Of a DNA stretch of 64,000 bases, positions 44,978 to 53,905 are shown piece by piece. The notes beneath the pieces are model-generated. The model worked only from the letters and a program-made list of their open reading frames with translations, did not search any database and was not told the DNA's origin. Location: the NCBI RefSeq assembly GCF_900188175.1, contig NZ_FZOQ01000002.1, positions 62,001 through 126,000 on the forward strand, given 5' to 3'. A program made the translations under genes and the position numbers. Positions within the stretch are counted from its first letter, which is position 1. Every line of letters starts with the position of its first letter. The DNA is from Pontibacter ummariensis (GTDB taxonomy: Bacteria; Bacteroidota; Bacteroidia; Cytophagales; Hymenobacteraceae).

Positions 44978-47524
44978 ATGATTAAAAAGCCCTTTTTAGC
45001 AACGGTTTACTGTTTGCTTTTCCTTTACAGCGTCGCCTGCGCTCAGCTTGGCGCTAACCGCATAGCTCCCCAGAACTTAGACCTGACCTGGAAGGTGTTA
45101 GCGGAGAACTATCAGAATAAATCACAAACCCTGTCAGCTCTTACCCTGCAGAATACGGGCGAGGCACCTTTACCCGCCACCGGTTGGACCCTGTACTTTA
45201 ACGCATCCCCCTCCTTCAGGGCACAGGGGGATAATGCCCCGGTTAAAGTAGAGCATGTGAACGGAGACCTGCTGCGCATGGTGCCTACCGATAAGTTTAA
45301 ACCAGTACCGCCAGGGGGCTCCCAGCGCATCGAACTGGTCTCGGCGGGCCAAATGATCAACCAGTCCAGAGCACCACAGGGCTTTTACCTTGTTTGGGAC
45401 GACAACAGTGCCAAAGGCTACAACATTGGCAGCCAAACAAACAAAAGGCCCGAGAAGAACTGGGTAGGATGGATACAGCCAGAGGACGTTTATCGCCAGA
45501 ACGAGGTGATAAAAGACATCCCCATGGAAAAGCTGACAAAGGTGTTTCCAACGCCGGCACAGTACGCCGAAACAGCTCAGCCCTTCACCTTAACCTCCTC
45601 CGTTCCTGTGATAGCCGATAAGGCCTTCACGAAGGAGGCCACGTTACTGGCAGACCATTTAGCAACCGTTTTCGGACAAAAGCCAGCCGTGAAAACGTCG
45701 GGCACCGGAAAAGCTATCCGCCTGCAACAAAAGCAAGGACTAGGTGAGGAAGGATATGAGCTGGAGGTAAGCCCGCAGGGCGCGGTCATCAGCGCATCCA
45801 CACCGGCCGGTGCCTTCTATGGCACCCAGTCCCTTAAGACCCTGATTCCTCCAACTGCACTTGCAAAACCGCAAAATGCAGTTATCCTTACAGGCGTGAA
45901 GGTAAAGGATGCCCCTCGTTTTGGGCACCGGGCCTACATGATGGATGTTGCCCGCAATTTCCAGCAGAAAGAAGAAGTGTTGAAGGTGCTGGACCTGATG
46001 GCCTTGTATAAGCTGAACGTGCTGCATTTCCATTTTAACGATGACGAGGGCTGGCGTCTGGAAATACCCGGCTTACCGGAGCTGACTGCGGTAGGAAGCC
46101 AACGCGGACACACGGTTGATAACAAGAAACACCTGCAGCCTACTCTTGGCTCTGGCCCGGAGCCAGGGAAGACCAGCGGCAGTGGCTACTTCAGCAGAGA
46201 GGATTTCATAGACATCCTGAAGTATGCCCGGGACCGCCATATCACAGTCATTCCAGAGATTGAAACGCCAGGCCATGCCCGTGCCGCCATCAAATCGATG
46301 GATGCGCGCTATGAGCGGCTGATGCGGGAAGGCAAGCCGGAAGAGGCAAAGCGCTACCTGCTACGCGATCTGAACGATAAGTCGGTGTACCGCTCTGTGC
46401 AGAACTGGGACGACAACGTCATAGACGTGGCCCTGCCTTCCACCTATGCCTTTCTGGAAAAGGTGACAGATGAGCTACTCACTATGTACAAAGAGGCGGG
46501 AGCACCGATCCAAACGATACACTTTGGCGGAGACGAAGTACCGCGCGGCGTGTGGGAGCAGTCGCCTGCTGTACAGTCGCTTATTGCTAAAAACCCAGCG
46601 GTTAAAAACACAGACGACCTGTGGTTTTACTTTTTCGGCAACATAAACGACATGCTGAAGGAAAGGAACCTGTACCTCTCTGGTTGGGAAGAGATCGGCC
46701 TGAAAAAAGTGAAACAGAACGGGCGTACCGTCTATGTGCCGAACCCCGAGTTTGCCGACGATAATTTTCACGTAGACGTTTGGAATAACCTGGCAGGGGC
46801 AGAAGACCTGGCTTACAAAATGGCGAATGCCGGCTATAAGGTTGTGCTGACCAACGTAACAAACCTGTACATGGACCTGGCCTACCAGAAAGCGTACGAG
46901 GAGGAAGGCCTGTACTGGGGCGGCTTTCTGGACGTGGACAAGCCTTTCTACTTCATCCCTTACGATTACATGAAAAATCAGAAAGTGGACATGTACAACA
47001 ACCCGGTAGACAAAGCCACCTTTGCCGGCAAGGAGCAACTGACTGAGAAGGGGAAAGCAAACATTGTAGGCATACAGGCTCCGCTGTGGAGCGAGACGAT
47101 TAAAACGCCTGAGCGCCTGGAGTACATGTTGCTCCCGAAGGTATTAGGGGTAGCCGAAAGAGCCTGGGCACCAGACCCGGCTTGGGCTACGGAAACGGAT
47201 GAAAGAAAGAGTGAAGCGGCTTACAACCAGGCATGGTCCGAGTTTGTGAATATACTTGGCAAACGGGAACTACCGCGTCTGAACTACTATGCCGGCGGCT
47301 ACAACTACCGTATCCCGACGGCTGGGGCCATGATAAAAGACGGGGCTGTTTTGGCCAACACCCAATTGCCTGGCTTGGTTATCCGCTACACTACCAACGG
47401 AGCAGAGCCTACGGCTAACAGTAAGGTTTATACCGGGCCCATTAAAGAAAAAGGAACGGTAAAGCTAAAGGTTTTCGACCCATCCGGCCGCAGCGGTCGT
47501 GTTGTTAGCGTAGAAAACAGATAA
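44978..47524 (+). CDS. GH20 beta-N-acetylhexosaminidase
   Basis: Exo-acting GH20 enzymes remove terminal GlcNAc/GalNAc. The 848-residue protein has a signal peptide (cleavage after VACA near residue 21), an N-terminal CHB_HEX beta domain (about 25-170), a GH20b alpha/beta domain (about 180-320), the TIM-barrel catalytic domain and a C-terminal CHB_HEX_C-type domain. The catalytic pair is Asp519-Glu520 in HFGGDEVP. An open frame extends 75 codons upstream, but the ATG at 44978 begins the signal peptide. Likely periplasmic or surface located; chitooligosaccharide or glycan use is inferred. Confidence 0.95.
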   Translation: MIKKPFLATVYCLLFLYSVACAQLGANRIAPQNLDLTWKVLAENYQNKSQTLSALTLQNTGEAPLPATGWTLYFNASPSFRAQGDNAPVKVEHVNGDLLRMVPTDKFKPVPPGGSQRIELVSAGQMINQSRAPQGFYLVWDDNSAKGYNIGSQTNKRPEKNWVGWIQPEDVYRQNEVIKDIPMEKLTKVFPTPAQYAETAQPFTLTSSVPVIADKAFTKEATLLADHLATVFGQKPAVKTSGTGKAIRLQQKQGLGEEGYELEVSPQGAVISASTPAGAFYGTQSLKTLIPPTALAKPQNAVILTGVKVKDAPRFGHRAYMMDVARNFQQKEEVLKVLDLMALYKLNVLHFHFNDDEGWRLEIPGLPELTAVGSQRGHTVDNKKHLQPTLGSGPEPGKTSGSGYFSREDFIDILKYARDRHITVIPEIETPGHARAAIKSMDARYERLMREGKPEEAKRYLLRDLNDKSVYRSVQNWDDNVIDVALPSTYAFLEKVTDELLTMYKEAGAPIQTIHFGGDEVPRGVWEQSPAVQSLIAKNPAVKNTDDLWFYFFGNINDMLKERNLYLSGWEEIGLKKVKQNGRTVYVPNPEFADDNFHVDVWNNLAGAEDLAYKMANAGYKVVLTNVTNLYMDLAYQKAYEEEGLYWGGFLDVDKPFYFIPYDYMKNQKVDMYNNPVDKATFAGKEQLTEKGKANIVGIQAPLWSETIKTPERLEYMLLPKVLGVAERAWAPDPAWATETDERKSEAAYNQAWSEFVNILGKRELPRLNYYAGGYNYRIPTAGAMIKDGAVLANTQLPGLVIRYTTNGAEPTANSKVYTGPIKEKGTVKLKVFDPSGRSGRVVSVENR

Positions 47525-47545
47525 GCTCTACCAAACTACTATTGA

Positions 47546-47824
47546 ATGACACCACGCGTAGAAATAAACTACTGTACCCAATGCCGCTGGCTCTTGCGGG
47601 CCGCCTGGATGGCCCAGGAGCTCCTCACAACCTTCGAAACAGAGCTAGGGGAGGTTGCCCTTGTGCCGGGGACAGGAGGGGTGTTTGACGTGCGGCTGGA
47701 CGGGGAGTTGATCTATTCGCGCAAGGAGGCAGGTCGCTTCCCGGAGTCAAAAGAGTTGAAGCAGTTGGTCCGCGACCGGATTGCCCCGGAGAGGGACTTA
47801 GGCCATAGCGACCGCAAGCCATAA
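47546..47824 (+). CDS. SelT/SelW/SelH (Rdx) family redox protein, Cys form
   Basis: The 92-residue protein has the thioredoxin-like Rdx fold with the redox pair CTQC near the N-terminus (VEINYCTQCRWLLRAAWMAQELL) and the PGTGGVFDVRLDGELIYSRK segment of SelW homologues. The position of selenocysteine in animal SelW is Cys here. The function of bacterial members is unknown. It starts 21 bp after the GH20 gene and may be read through from it; it ends at a terminator. Confidence 0.88.
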   Translation: MTPRVEINYCTQCRWLLRAAWMAQELLTTFETELGEVALVPGTGGVFDVRLDGELIYSRKEAGRFPESKELKQLVRDRIAPERDLGHSDRKP

Positions 47825-47845
47825 CAATCCGTCAGCTTATAAAAG

Positions 47846-47880
47846 AACAGGTCCGGAAGTTTTTTCCGGACCTGTTTTAG
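47846..47880. terminator. Bidirectional terminator, SelW-like/SDR
   Basis: Thirteen-bp stem AACAGGTCCGGAA / TTCCGGACCTGTT (47846-47858, 47864-47876), T-rich loop, between convergent genes. Confidence 0.85.
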
Positions 47881-48597
47881 TTAAGGGTTCGTAGACCAAA
47901 TGCCAGCTTCTTTCACAAATACCCGGCGGTTCAGTTTCAGTTGGGCAATGATCAACTCGGCGAAGTCCTCGGGGTGCATCACACGCTCCGGGTCTCCCGT
48001 GATCAGGTTCTGTCCATAGGCCATGTCGGTGACAATGGTGCTGGGGGTAAGGGCCGTTACGCGGATGTTATGCTTGCGCACTTCCTGCATCAGCGATTCC
48101 GTTAAGCCTAATACAGCAAATTTAGAGGCGCTGTAGGCACTGGTTACCGCAGCGCCTCTCTGTCCGGCTGTAGAGGAGATGTTGATGATGTCCCCGCTTT
48201 GGCGCTTGATCATACCCGGTAAAACAGCACGGGTCGCGTAGTAAACACCCAGCAAGTTAATCCGCACAATTTCTTCCCACTTCTCTGGCTCCAGCTCCAG
48301 GAACTTCCCGAAAGCAGCAACACCAGCACTGTTTATTAAGATGTTGATGCTTCCTAACGCGTTCTTCGCTTTTTCTACGGCTGCGTTTACAGCGTTCAGA
48401 TCAGCCACGTCTGCCGCCACTACAACAGCTTTAACTCCGTGGCCCTCTACCTCAGCGGCTACTTCCTTTAACTGGGCCTCGGTGCGTGATAAAAGGGCCA
48501 CATTCGCCCCCTCTTTAGCGAGAGCAAGGGCTACGGCACGTCCTACGCCTTTGCCTGCTCCGGTAATCAGTGCATTCTTTCCTGCTAATGATTCCAT
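47881..48597 (-). CDS. Short-chain dehydrogenase/reductase (FabG-like)
   Basis: The 238-residue classical SDR has the NAD(P) motif [10 protein letters not shown] near residue 13, NNAG-type INSAGVA, the catalytic Ser (NISSTAG) and YxxxK (YSASK). It resembles 3-ketoacyl-ACP reductases and sepiapterin-reductase-like SDRs of Bacteroidota; the substrate cannot be fixed from sequence. A good promoter (TTTTTG-N21-TACATTTG) is seen upstream at 48631-48638. It lies next to tyrA on the same strand but with its own promoter. Confidence 0.92.
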   Translation of the reverse strand: MESLAGKNALITGAGKGVGRAVALALAKEGANVALLSRTEAQLKEVAAEVEGHGVKAVVVAADVADLNAVNAAVEKAKNALGSINILINSAGVAAFGKFLELEPEKWEEIVRINLLGVYYATRAVLPGMIKRQSGDIINISSTAGQRGAAVTSAYSASKFAVLGLTESLMQEVRKHNIRVTALTPSTIVTDMAYGQNLITGDPERVMHPEDFAELIIAQLKLNRRVFVKEAGIWSTNP

Positions 48598-48630
48598 GTG
48601 TCTTTGTGTTTCGTTTGATGTTTGTACCTA

Positions 48631-48638
48631 CAAATGTA
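48631..48638 (-). promoter_or_regulatory. -7 box (TACATTTG) of the SDR gene
   Basis: Perfect TAnnTTTG match on the minus strand, 33 bp before the ATG, with a TTTTTG 21 bp further upstream as a plausible -33 element. Confidence 0.6.
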
Positions 48639-48692
48639 AGCTAAGGTTGTCGCTATTTCCAAAAACACAGACAGGAAGGGGAAAGGCGAGGG

Positions 48693-49535
48693 TTATCCCA
48701 GAATGCGACGGATCTCGTTTGCCTTGGCCATCAGTTCTTTTGCCTCTTGCTGCTGATCCTTGTCGATGGTGGCTTTGAACTCCTGTAACTGCCTGATATA
48801 GCTTTCGAGGGCCTCCGATACATTCTTTTTATTCTGGGCAAAGATGGGGCCCCACATAGCAGGAGAGCTTTTAGCCAGACGCACGGTAGAGGAGAAACCG
48901 CTGCCTGCCATATCAAAAATATTCTTTTCGTCTTGCTCTTTGTCCAGCACGGTTAAGCCAAGCGCAAAAGAGCTGATGTGGCTCAGGTGGGAGACGTAAG
49001 CCAGGTGCAGGTCATGCTCCTTAGCCCCCATGTAGCGCAATGGCATCTGTAAGTCGCGGCAAAGCTCCTCCACAAGAGCGAGCGAGGCAGGGCCAGACTT
49101 CTCTCTTTCGCAGATGATCATGGTTTTGTGCTCCAGCAGGCTCGCAAAGGCCGCGTCTGGTCCGGAATACTCTGTACCGGCAATGGGGTGTGCCGCCACA
49201 AACTGCCCACGCTTCGGGTGCTGTGCAACCACCTGGCACAAGAGGTCTTTGGTGGAGCCTAAATCCACAACGGTGGCCTGATCGGGTATAAGGTCGAGCA
49301 CTTCGGGTAAAAGGGTATAGATCACATCCACCGGCGTGGCAAGTACGACCAGGTCGCTTTGCTTTAAGGCTTCTGGTAAAGGTAATACCTCATCAGCTAT
49401 ACCCCGCTCCAGGGCACGCTGACCGTGGGCAGGATTAGCGTCCACGCCGAGCACAAAGGTATTTTTATGGATTGCCTTTACAGCAAGCGCGAAAGATCCC
49501 CCTAAAAGGCCGAGGCCAATAACGCACAGTTTCAT
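48693..49535 (-). CDS. tyrA: Prephenate dehydrogenase
   Basis: TyrA oxidatively decarboxylates prephenate to 4-hydroxyphenylpyruvate in tyrosine synthesis. The 280-residue single-domain enzyme has the Rossmann motif GLGLLGGS near residue 8, LATPVDVI, DLGSTK and HPIAGTEYSGPDAA (catalytic His), and the helical dimer domain with AYVSHLSHISSFAL. No chorismate-mutase or ACT domain is fused. No other aromatic gene is adjacent. Confidence 0.94.
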   Translation of the reverse strand: MKLCVIGLGLLGGSFALAVKAIHKNTFVLGVDANPAHGQRALERGIADEVLPLPEALKQSDLVVLATPVDVIYTLLPEVLDLIPDQATVVDLGSTKDLLCQVVAQHPKRGQFVAAHPIAGTEYSGPDAAFASLLEHKTMIICEREKSGPASLALVEELCRDLQMPLRYMGAKEHDLHLAYVSHLSHISSFALGLTVLDKEQDEKNIFDMAGSGFSSTVRLAKSSPAMWGPIFAQNKKNVSEALESYIRQLQEFKATIDKDQQQEAKELMAKANEIRRILG

Positions 49536-49607
49536 GCTTAAGAAAATTGCAGGTCTTAAAGACCGGTAAGAAAGGTAAAATTACTTCAGTTGCCTGGCTT
49601 AAATTCG

Positions 49608-50675
49608 TTAGAAGGGTAGCGTTCTTTGCTCTTCACTGCTTTGCATCGCCAGCTCGATCACCCGGATCACCTCCCGCACCTGCTCTGGTTTTACATTCAG
49701 CTCCGCCTGACCCAGGATAGCTTTGCGCACGTTCTCATAAAGGCCCCGATAATCGCCGGCCTCGCTTTTGATCTTTCCTTTCAGGTGTAAGCCCTGATAA
49801 GTTGTGTTCAGGGTTCCCCACAGCTCCTCCGGCTCCACACCCCAGTCCGTTTGGTTTTGGGGTAATTCGCCGGCTTTTAGGGCCGCTTCCTGCACGTCCA
49901 TGCCATATTTCACAAAGGCACCTTCGTTGCCCAAAAGAATGAAGTGAGGCCCCGGCTCTTTTACCAGCATCCCGGCCTTTAGCGTTACCTTCAGGTGCTC
50001 GTAGTGCAGCACTACTTCAAAATTGTCTGCGATGCCGGAATTTTGTCGCTGCGCCCGTATATCGCCGTAAACGGCCCTGGGCTTCCCGAAAAGGTACAGG
50101 GCCTGGTCAATGAGGTGGGAGCCCAGGTCATATAAAATACCGGAACCGGGCAGGCTCTCCTCTTTCCAGGTATTGGGCTTGATCTCGTTGCGGAAACGGT
50201 CGAAATGCGCCTCATACTCTGCCAGCTCTCCGAGCAAATTGCTCGCAATAATTTTCTTTACCGTTTTAAAGTCACTGTCCCAGCGCCTGTTATGGTATAC
50301 CGTTAAGACTTTGTTTTTTTCCTTTGCCAGCGCGATCAACGCATCTGCCTCAGCAGCGGTAACGGTAAAGGGCTTTTCCACCAATACATGCTTTCCTGCC
50401 TGCAGCGCCTCCTTTGCCAATGCGTAATGGCTCGCATTAGCCGTGGCCACAACCACCAGGTCTATTTTCTCATCCGATAAAATTGCCTGCACTTCCGCTA
50501 CCACTTCTGCCTGCGGATAATGCGCCTGTGCAAAGGAAATACTTTCTTGCCGGGTGGCTTTTATCTTTGCCAGATGCAGGCCTTCCACACTGCAGATAAA
50601 CGGCGCATGAAAAATACGGCCGGCCATACCGAAACCGATCAGGCCAACATGTAAGATGGTGTTTGGTGCTGTCAT
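49608..50675 (-). CDS. Cytoplasmic Gfo/Idh/MocA-family oxidoreductase
   Basis: The 355-residue enzyme starts at the Rossmann domain (VGLIGFGMAGRIFHAPFI) without a signal peptide. It shows VEKPFTVTAAEADAL (EKP catalytic Lys) and LYDLGSHLIDQALYLFG. The FHAPFI opening and ENVRKAILGQAELNV ending are typical of the YdgJ/YvaA-like subgroup acting on inositols or other polyols. The substrate is unknown. It is transcribed toward tyrA with a 72-bp gap and is divergent from the MFS gene. Confidence 0.92.
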   Translation of the reverse strand: MTAPNTILHVGLIGFGMAGRIFHAPFICSVEGLHLAKIKATRQESISFAQAHYPQAEVVAEVQAILSDEKIDLVVVATANASHYALAKEALQAGKHVLVEKPFTVTAAEADALIALAKEKNKVLTVYHNRRWDSDFKTVKKIIASNLLGELAEYEAHFDRFRNEIKPNTWKEESLPGSGILYDLGSHLIDQALYLFGKPRAVYGDIRAQRQNSGIADNFEVVLHYEHLKVTLKAGMLVKEPGPHFILLGNEGAFVKYGMDVQEAALKAGELPQNQTDWGVEPEELWGTLNTTYQGLHLKGKIKSEAGDYRGLYENVRKAILGQAELNVKPEQVREVIRVIELAMQSSEEQRTLPF

Positions 50676-50804
50676 GGTAATTATCGCATAAGGTGGCTAA
50701 GGTAAAAACAATGGGCCATCCATGCTAGTCTTTCCTTCAACTTATGGTGTCGGCTGCGTACATTAGCGCGCTTGATCACCTGAACGAGACTTTATACCTT
50801 CATC

Positions 50805-52004
50805 ATGCATAACCCTTCCACTGCCTTGGCCACACCTGTCCTTACCCGTTTGCACCTATGGGTGATGGCCATCTCTACGGGTATGGTGGTGGCCAACCTT
50901 TATTACAACCAGCCCTTACTGGGTAAGATCGCCGCAGACTTCGGGATTACCGAGGCAAAAGCAGGCTCTATTTCCATGCTCACGCAGGTAGGCTATGCGG
51001 TCGGGATGTTCTTTATTATTCCGCTGGGTGACATGTTCCGGCGCAAAAGGCTCATCATGGCCGACTTTATACTCATCGTGATTGCCTTGGTGCTGGCTGC
51101 TTTTGCCGGCAACATAGAGGCATTGATGCTCGCCAGCTTTTTTATCGGGGCCACCTCCGTGGTGCCCCAGTTGCTGATACCCATGGCGGCGCACCTGTCC
51201 AAACCCGAGGAAAGGGGACGCACGGTGGGTTTTGTCATGAGCGGCCTGCTGATCGGTATCCTGCTCTCCAGAACACTGAGTGGCTTTGTGGGAGAGCACC
51301 TGGGCTGGCGGGCCATGTTCCTGATTGGCGCCGGTTTGATGGTGGCCCTCTGGCTTGCCCTTTACTTCCTGCTTCCGGAGGTGCACCCTTCCTACAAGGG
51401 CACTTACAAAGAGTTGATGGGCTCGCTGGCGCACCTGGCGAAAGAAGAACCTTTGCTGCGCTTGGCCGCTATCCGTGGCGCTTTGTGCTATGCCTGCTTT
51501 AGTGCCTTCTGGACCACGCTGGTTTTCCTGCTCGAGGAGCCGCCTTTTAATGCCGGTAGCGACGTAGCCGGATCCTTCGGCCTGATCGGCGCCTTCGGGG
51601 CCCTCGCCGCCTCCGGCATGGGGCGGCTCACAGACAAAGGAAACGCCTTCCGTATCACCACCCTTACCATCCTGCTGATCGTTGTCTCTTTTGTTATCTT
51701 CGGTGTGTTCAGCGGTAGCATCATAGGCTTGGTCGTAGGGGTGATTCTAATGGACCTGGGGGTACAGGCGACCCATATTGCGAATCAGACGCTTATCTTT
51801 TCACTGCGCCCGGAAGCGCGAAACCGGTTGAACACGGTGTACATGGTTACCTATTTTACCGGTGGTGCCCTCGGGACTTACCTGGCCAGCCAGGCCTGGC
51901 ATTTCTGGCAATGGAACGGGGTGGTGGCGACCGGGCTGTTATGTTCTGCCCTTGCGCTGTCCGTACACGTCTCGTTCCTGCGGCGCAACCGGGTTAAAAG
52001 TTAA
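50805..52004 (+). CDS. Major facilitator superfamily transporter
   Basis: The 399-residue protein has 12 predicted membrane helices. MFS signatures are GDMFRRKRLIM after TM2 (motif A) and the second-half equivalent near GMGRLTDKGNAFR. It resembles sugar- or drug-efflux MFS proteins (YnfM/arabinose-efflux type). Forty-three bases separate it from the ComA-like gene on the same strand, so co-transcription is likely; export of a sulfonated product is a hypothesis. Start ATG at 50805. Confidence 0.92.
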   Translation: MHNPSTALATPVLTRLHLWVMAISTGMVVANLYYNQPLLGKIAADFGITEAKAGSISMLTQVGYAVGMFFIIPLGDMFRRKRLIMADFILIVIALVLAAFAGNIEALMLASFFIGATSVVPQLLIPMAAHLSKPEERGRTVGFVMSGLLIGILLSRTLSGFVGEHLGWRAMFLIGAGLMVALWLALYFLLPEVHPSYKGTYKELMGSLAHLAKEEPLLRLAAIRGALCYACFSAFWTTLVFLLEEPPFNAGSDVAGSFGLIGAFGALAASGMGRLTDKGNAFRITTLTILLIVVSFVIFGVFSGSIIGLVVGVILMDLGVQATHIANQTLIFSLRPEARNRLNTVYMVTYFTGGALGTYLASQAWHFWQWNGVVATGLLCSALALSVHVSFLRRNRVKS

Positions 52005-52047
52005 ATCCTATAAAACCAGCATACCGCTTCTTGTCGTACGCAGGAGC

Positions 52048-52884
52048 ATGAGCGCAGCAGAAAACAACAAGAGTAAGTTCCTGGACTTTTTGAAAACCAA
52101 CCCGCGCAGCGTTAAGCCTAGAACCGGGGAACTTACCGAGATCCGGGGTCCCTATTATACGGTGATGGGGAAGCGCTACTTACAGGACGTACTGGAAACA
52201 ATGGGTCCCTACATCGACTCTCTTAAATTTGCAGGGGGCGCTTTTACCCTTTTGCCGCCCCAGGCCCTGCAAGAGATCATCGACCTGGCCCACCAGCATA
52301 AGGTGCTGGTATCGACTGGCGGCTTCATGGAATATGTGCTGACGCAGGGGAAGGAAGCCGTGACGCAATACATTGCCGAGTGTAAGCGCCTGGGCTTCGA
52401 TATCATCGAGCTCTCCGCGGGTTTCATCACCCTGCCTACCGATGACTGGTTGCGCTTGATCGAGATGGTGCAGCAGGCAGGGTTAAAGGCAAAACCGGAA
52501 ATAGGAATACAGTTTGGCGCCGGTGGGGATACGGCAGCAGCAGAACTGAAAGCCGCGGGTACACGCGATACCGGACAAGCCATTAAGCAGGCGAAACGCT
52601 TTTTGGAGGCTGGTGCTTACCTGATCATGATCGAGTCCGAGGGTATCACAGAGAATGCCGATCCCTGGCGCACAGACGTGGTCGCACAGTTTATAGAAGA
52701 ACTGGGGGCCGACAAGCTGATGTTTGAGGCCGCAGACCCTCAGGTGTTTGAATGGTATATCCGGAACTATGGTTACAAAATGAATCTCTTTATAGACCAT
52801 AGCCAGATCGTACAACTGGAATGCCTGCGGCGCGGAATCTGGGGCACCCAAAGCACCTGGGGCCGTATCCAGGGGGTTCATTAA
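52048..52884 (+). CDS. comA: Phosphosulfolactate synthase-like protein (ComA family)
   Basis: ComA adds sulfite to phosphoenolpyruvate to give (R)-phosphosulfolactate, known from coenzyme M synthesis in methanogens and sulfolactate formation in Bacillus spores. The 278-residue TIM-barrel protein shows YIDSLKFAGGAFTLLP, HKVLVSTGGFMEYVL, DIIELSAGFITLP, KPEIGIQFGAGG and YLIMIESEGITE, in the order expected for the family. CAGGAGC precedes ATG 52048; an upstream extension overlapping the MFS gene is rejected. No comB or comC lies nearby. The 3' end overlaps the convergent aminotransferase gene by 4 bp. Confidence 0.88.
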   Translation: MSAAENNKSKFLDFLKTNPRSVKPRTGELTEIRGPYYTVMGKRYLQDVLETMGPYIDSLKFAGGAFTLLPPQALQEIIDLAHQHKVLVSTGGFMEYVLTQGKEAVTQYIAECKRLGFDIIELSAGFITLPTDDWLRLIEMVQQAGLKAKPEIGIQFGAGGDTAAAELKAAGTRDTGQAIKQAKRFLEAGAYLIMIESEGITENADPWRTDVVAQFIEELGADKLMFEAADPQVFEWYIRNYGYKMNLFIDHSQIVQLECLRRGIWGTQSTWGRIQGVH

Positions 52885-53696
52885 CCCAACAAGTCGGCTT
52901 TCATGTCGTCTAGCAAGGTGTTATGCAGGTTCACTTCTGTACCCTCAATAGAGGCGATGCTGCGGAGCCCTGTCACGTTGGCCGCGAAAACTGCATCGGC
53001 TCTCAGCAAACGCTCCACGCCGAAATACGCTTGCCGCACCTTTACCCCCTTAAACCCGCACCACTGCAGGATGTTTCGCCGCATCACGCCATTGATGCAG
53101 CCTGTATCCAGGGCAGGCGTGTAAAGCACTCCCTGGTCGACCCAACAAAGGTTCGCAACAGACAACTCAGCAGCCACTTGCTGGGGGTTTAACAGGATCA
53201 GGTCATCCAATTTACGTTCCTGTTTCTCGATAGAAGCCAACACGTATAGGGGGGCGTTGGGTCCTTTAAAGAAGGAGAGGGGAGAGTAAGAAGTGCGAAC
53301 GCTGTGGCAGACCCCTGCCTGTATGGGAGTAAGCGGGGCAGCGGACACAGGCTGCACCGTCGCCAGCCAGTCTGCGGCGTTGCTTTGTGGCGTATAAAGC
53401 CCTGCCCCAGCCCGCCAGACTTTTAGCTTCAGCCTTCCCCTTTCCAATGCATGCTGCTTTTCTGCCAGCTGTAAAAGTCCATCTTCAAAGTCAGGAGTGT
53501 AAAAGTATTGGGGTAGTGCTAAGCGCAAGGCGGCCGCTGCCTCCTGTATTCTTTCCAGGTGCGAAGCCCAAAAACGCAAACGGCCCTCCTGCACGATAAC
53601 AGTTTCAAAAAAGCCATCATTGTACTGAAAGGCCCTGTTGGAGAGCCCTACACTCAGTTCTTCTTCGCTTATTTTCTGGTTGTTGTATAGCAGCAT
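52881..53696 (-). CDS. Class IV PLP aminotransferase / 4-amino-4-deoxychorismate lyase-like
   Basis: The protein (271 residues from ATG 53696) has the fold-type IV layout: SNRAFQYNDGFFETVIVQEG at the start, LERIQEAAAAL, the PLP-Lys region RLKLKVWRAGAG, and VANLCWVDQGVLYTPALDTGCINGVMR near the C-terminus. This group includes PabC and branched-chain or D-amino-acid aminotransferases; assignment within it is not possible by eye. PabB at 8.4 kb has no adjacent PabC, so the lyase role is plausible. A GTG at 53720 is in frame but lies beside the -7 box, so I use ATG 53696. Confidence 0.88.
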   Translation of the reverse strand: MLLYNNQKISEEELSVGLSNRAFQYNDGFFETVIVQEGRLRFWASHLERIQEAAAALRLALPQYFYTPDFEDGLLQLAEKQHALERGRLKLKVWRAGAGLYTPQSNAADWLATVQPVSAAPLTPIQAGVCHSVRTSYSPLSFFKGPNAPLYVLASIEKQERKLDDLILLNPQQVAAELSVANLCWVDQGVLYTPALDTGCINGVMRRNILQWCGFKGVKVRQAYFGVERLLRADAVFAANVTGLRSIASIEGTEVNLHNTLLDDMKADLLG

Positions 53697-53721
53697 GGGA
53701 ATAAGGTTAAGGTCGTGCACT

Positions 53722-53729
53722 CAAAGATA
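53722..53729 (-). promoter_or_regulatory. -7 box (TATCTTTG) of the class IV aminotransferase gene
   Basis: Perfect TAnnTTTG match on the minus strand, 25 bp before ATG 53696. It decides against the GTG at 53720. Confidence 0.55.
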
Positions 53730-53905
53730 TAGGGAAGATAACAGATGATTCTCAAAAGCTGCCGTCTTTTGTTTGGCGTGAGCGGCTACTTGTTCAGGCT
53801 GGGCATCAGAACCGATAGGGTACAAGAAGTGCCTTTTGCAAACCTGCCGGCTAGCTAATGACGTAGAATAAAGTTAAGGCACAACACATCGACAAATTCG
53901 AAGCT

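Noticed and set aside
51862..52047. 62-codon extension of the ComA-like gene into the MFS gene
   Set aside because: It overlaps the MFS 3' end in another frame; ATG 52048 has a CAGGAG ribosome site and fits the family start.
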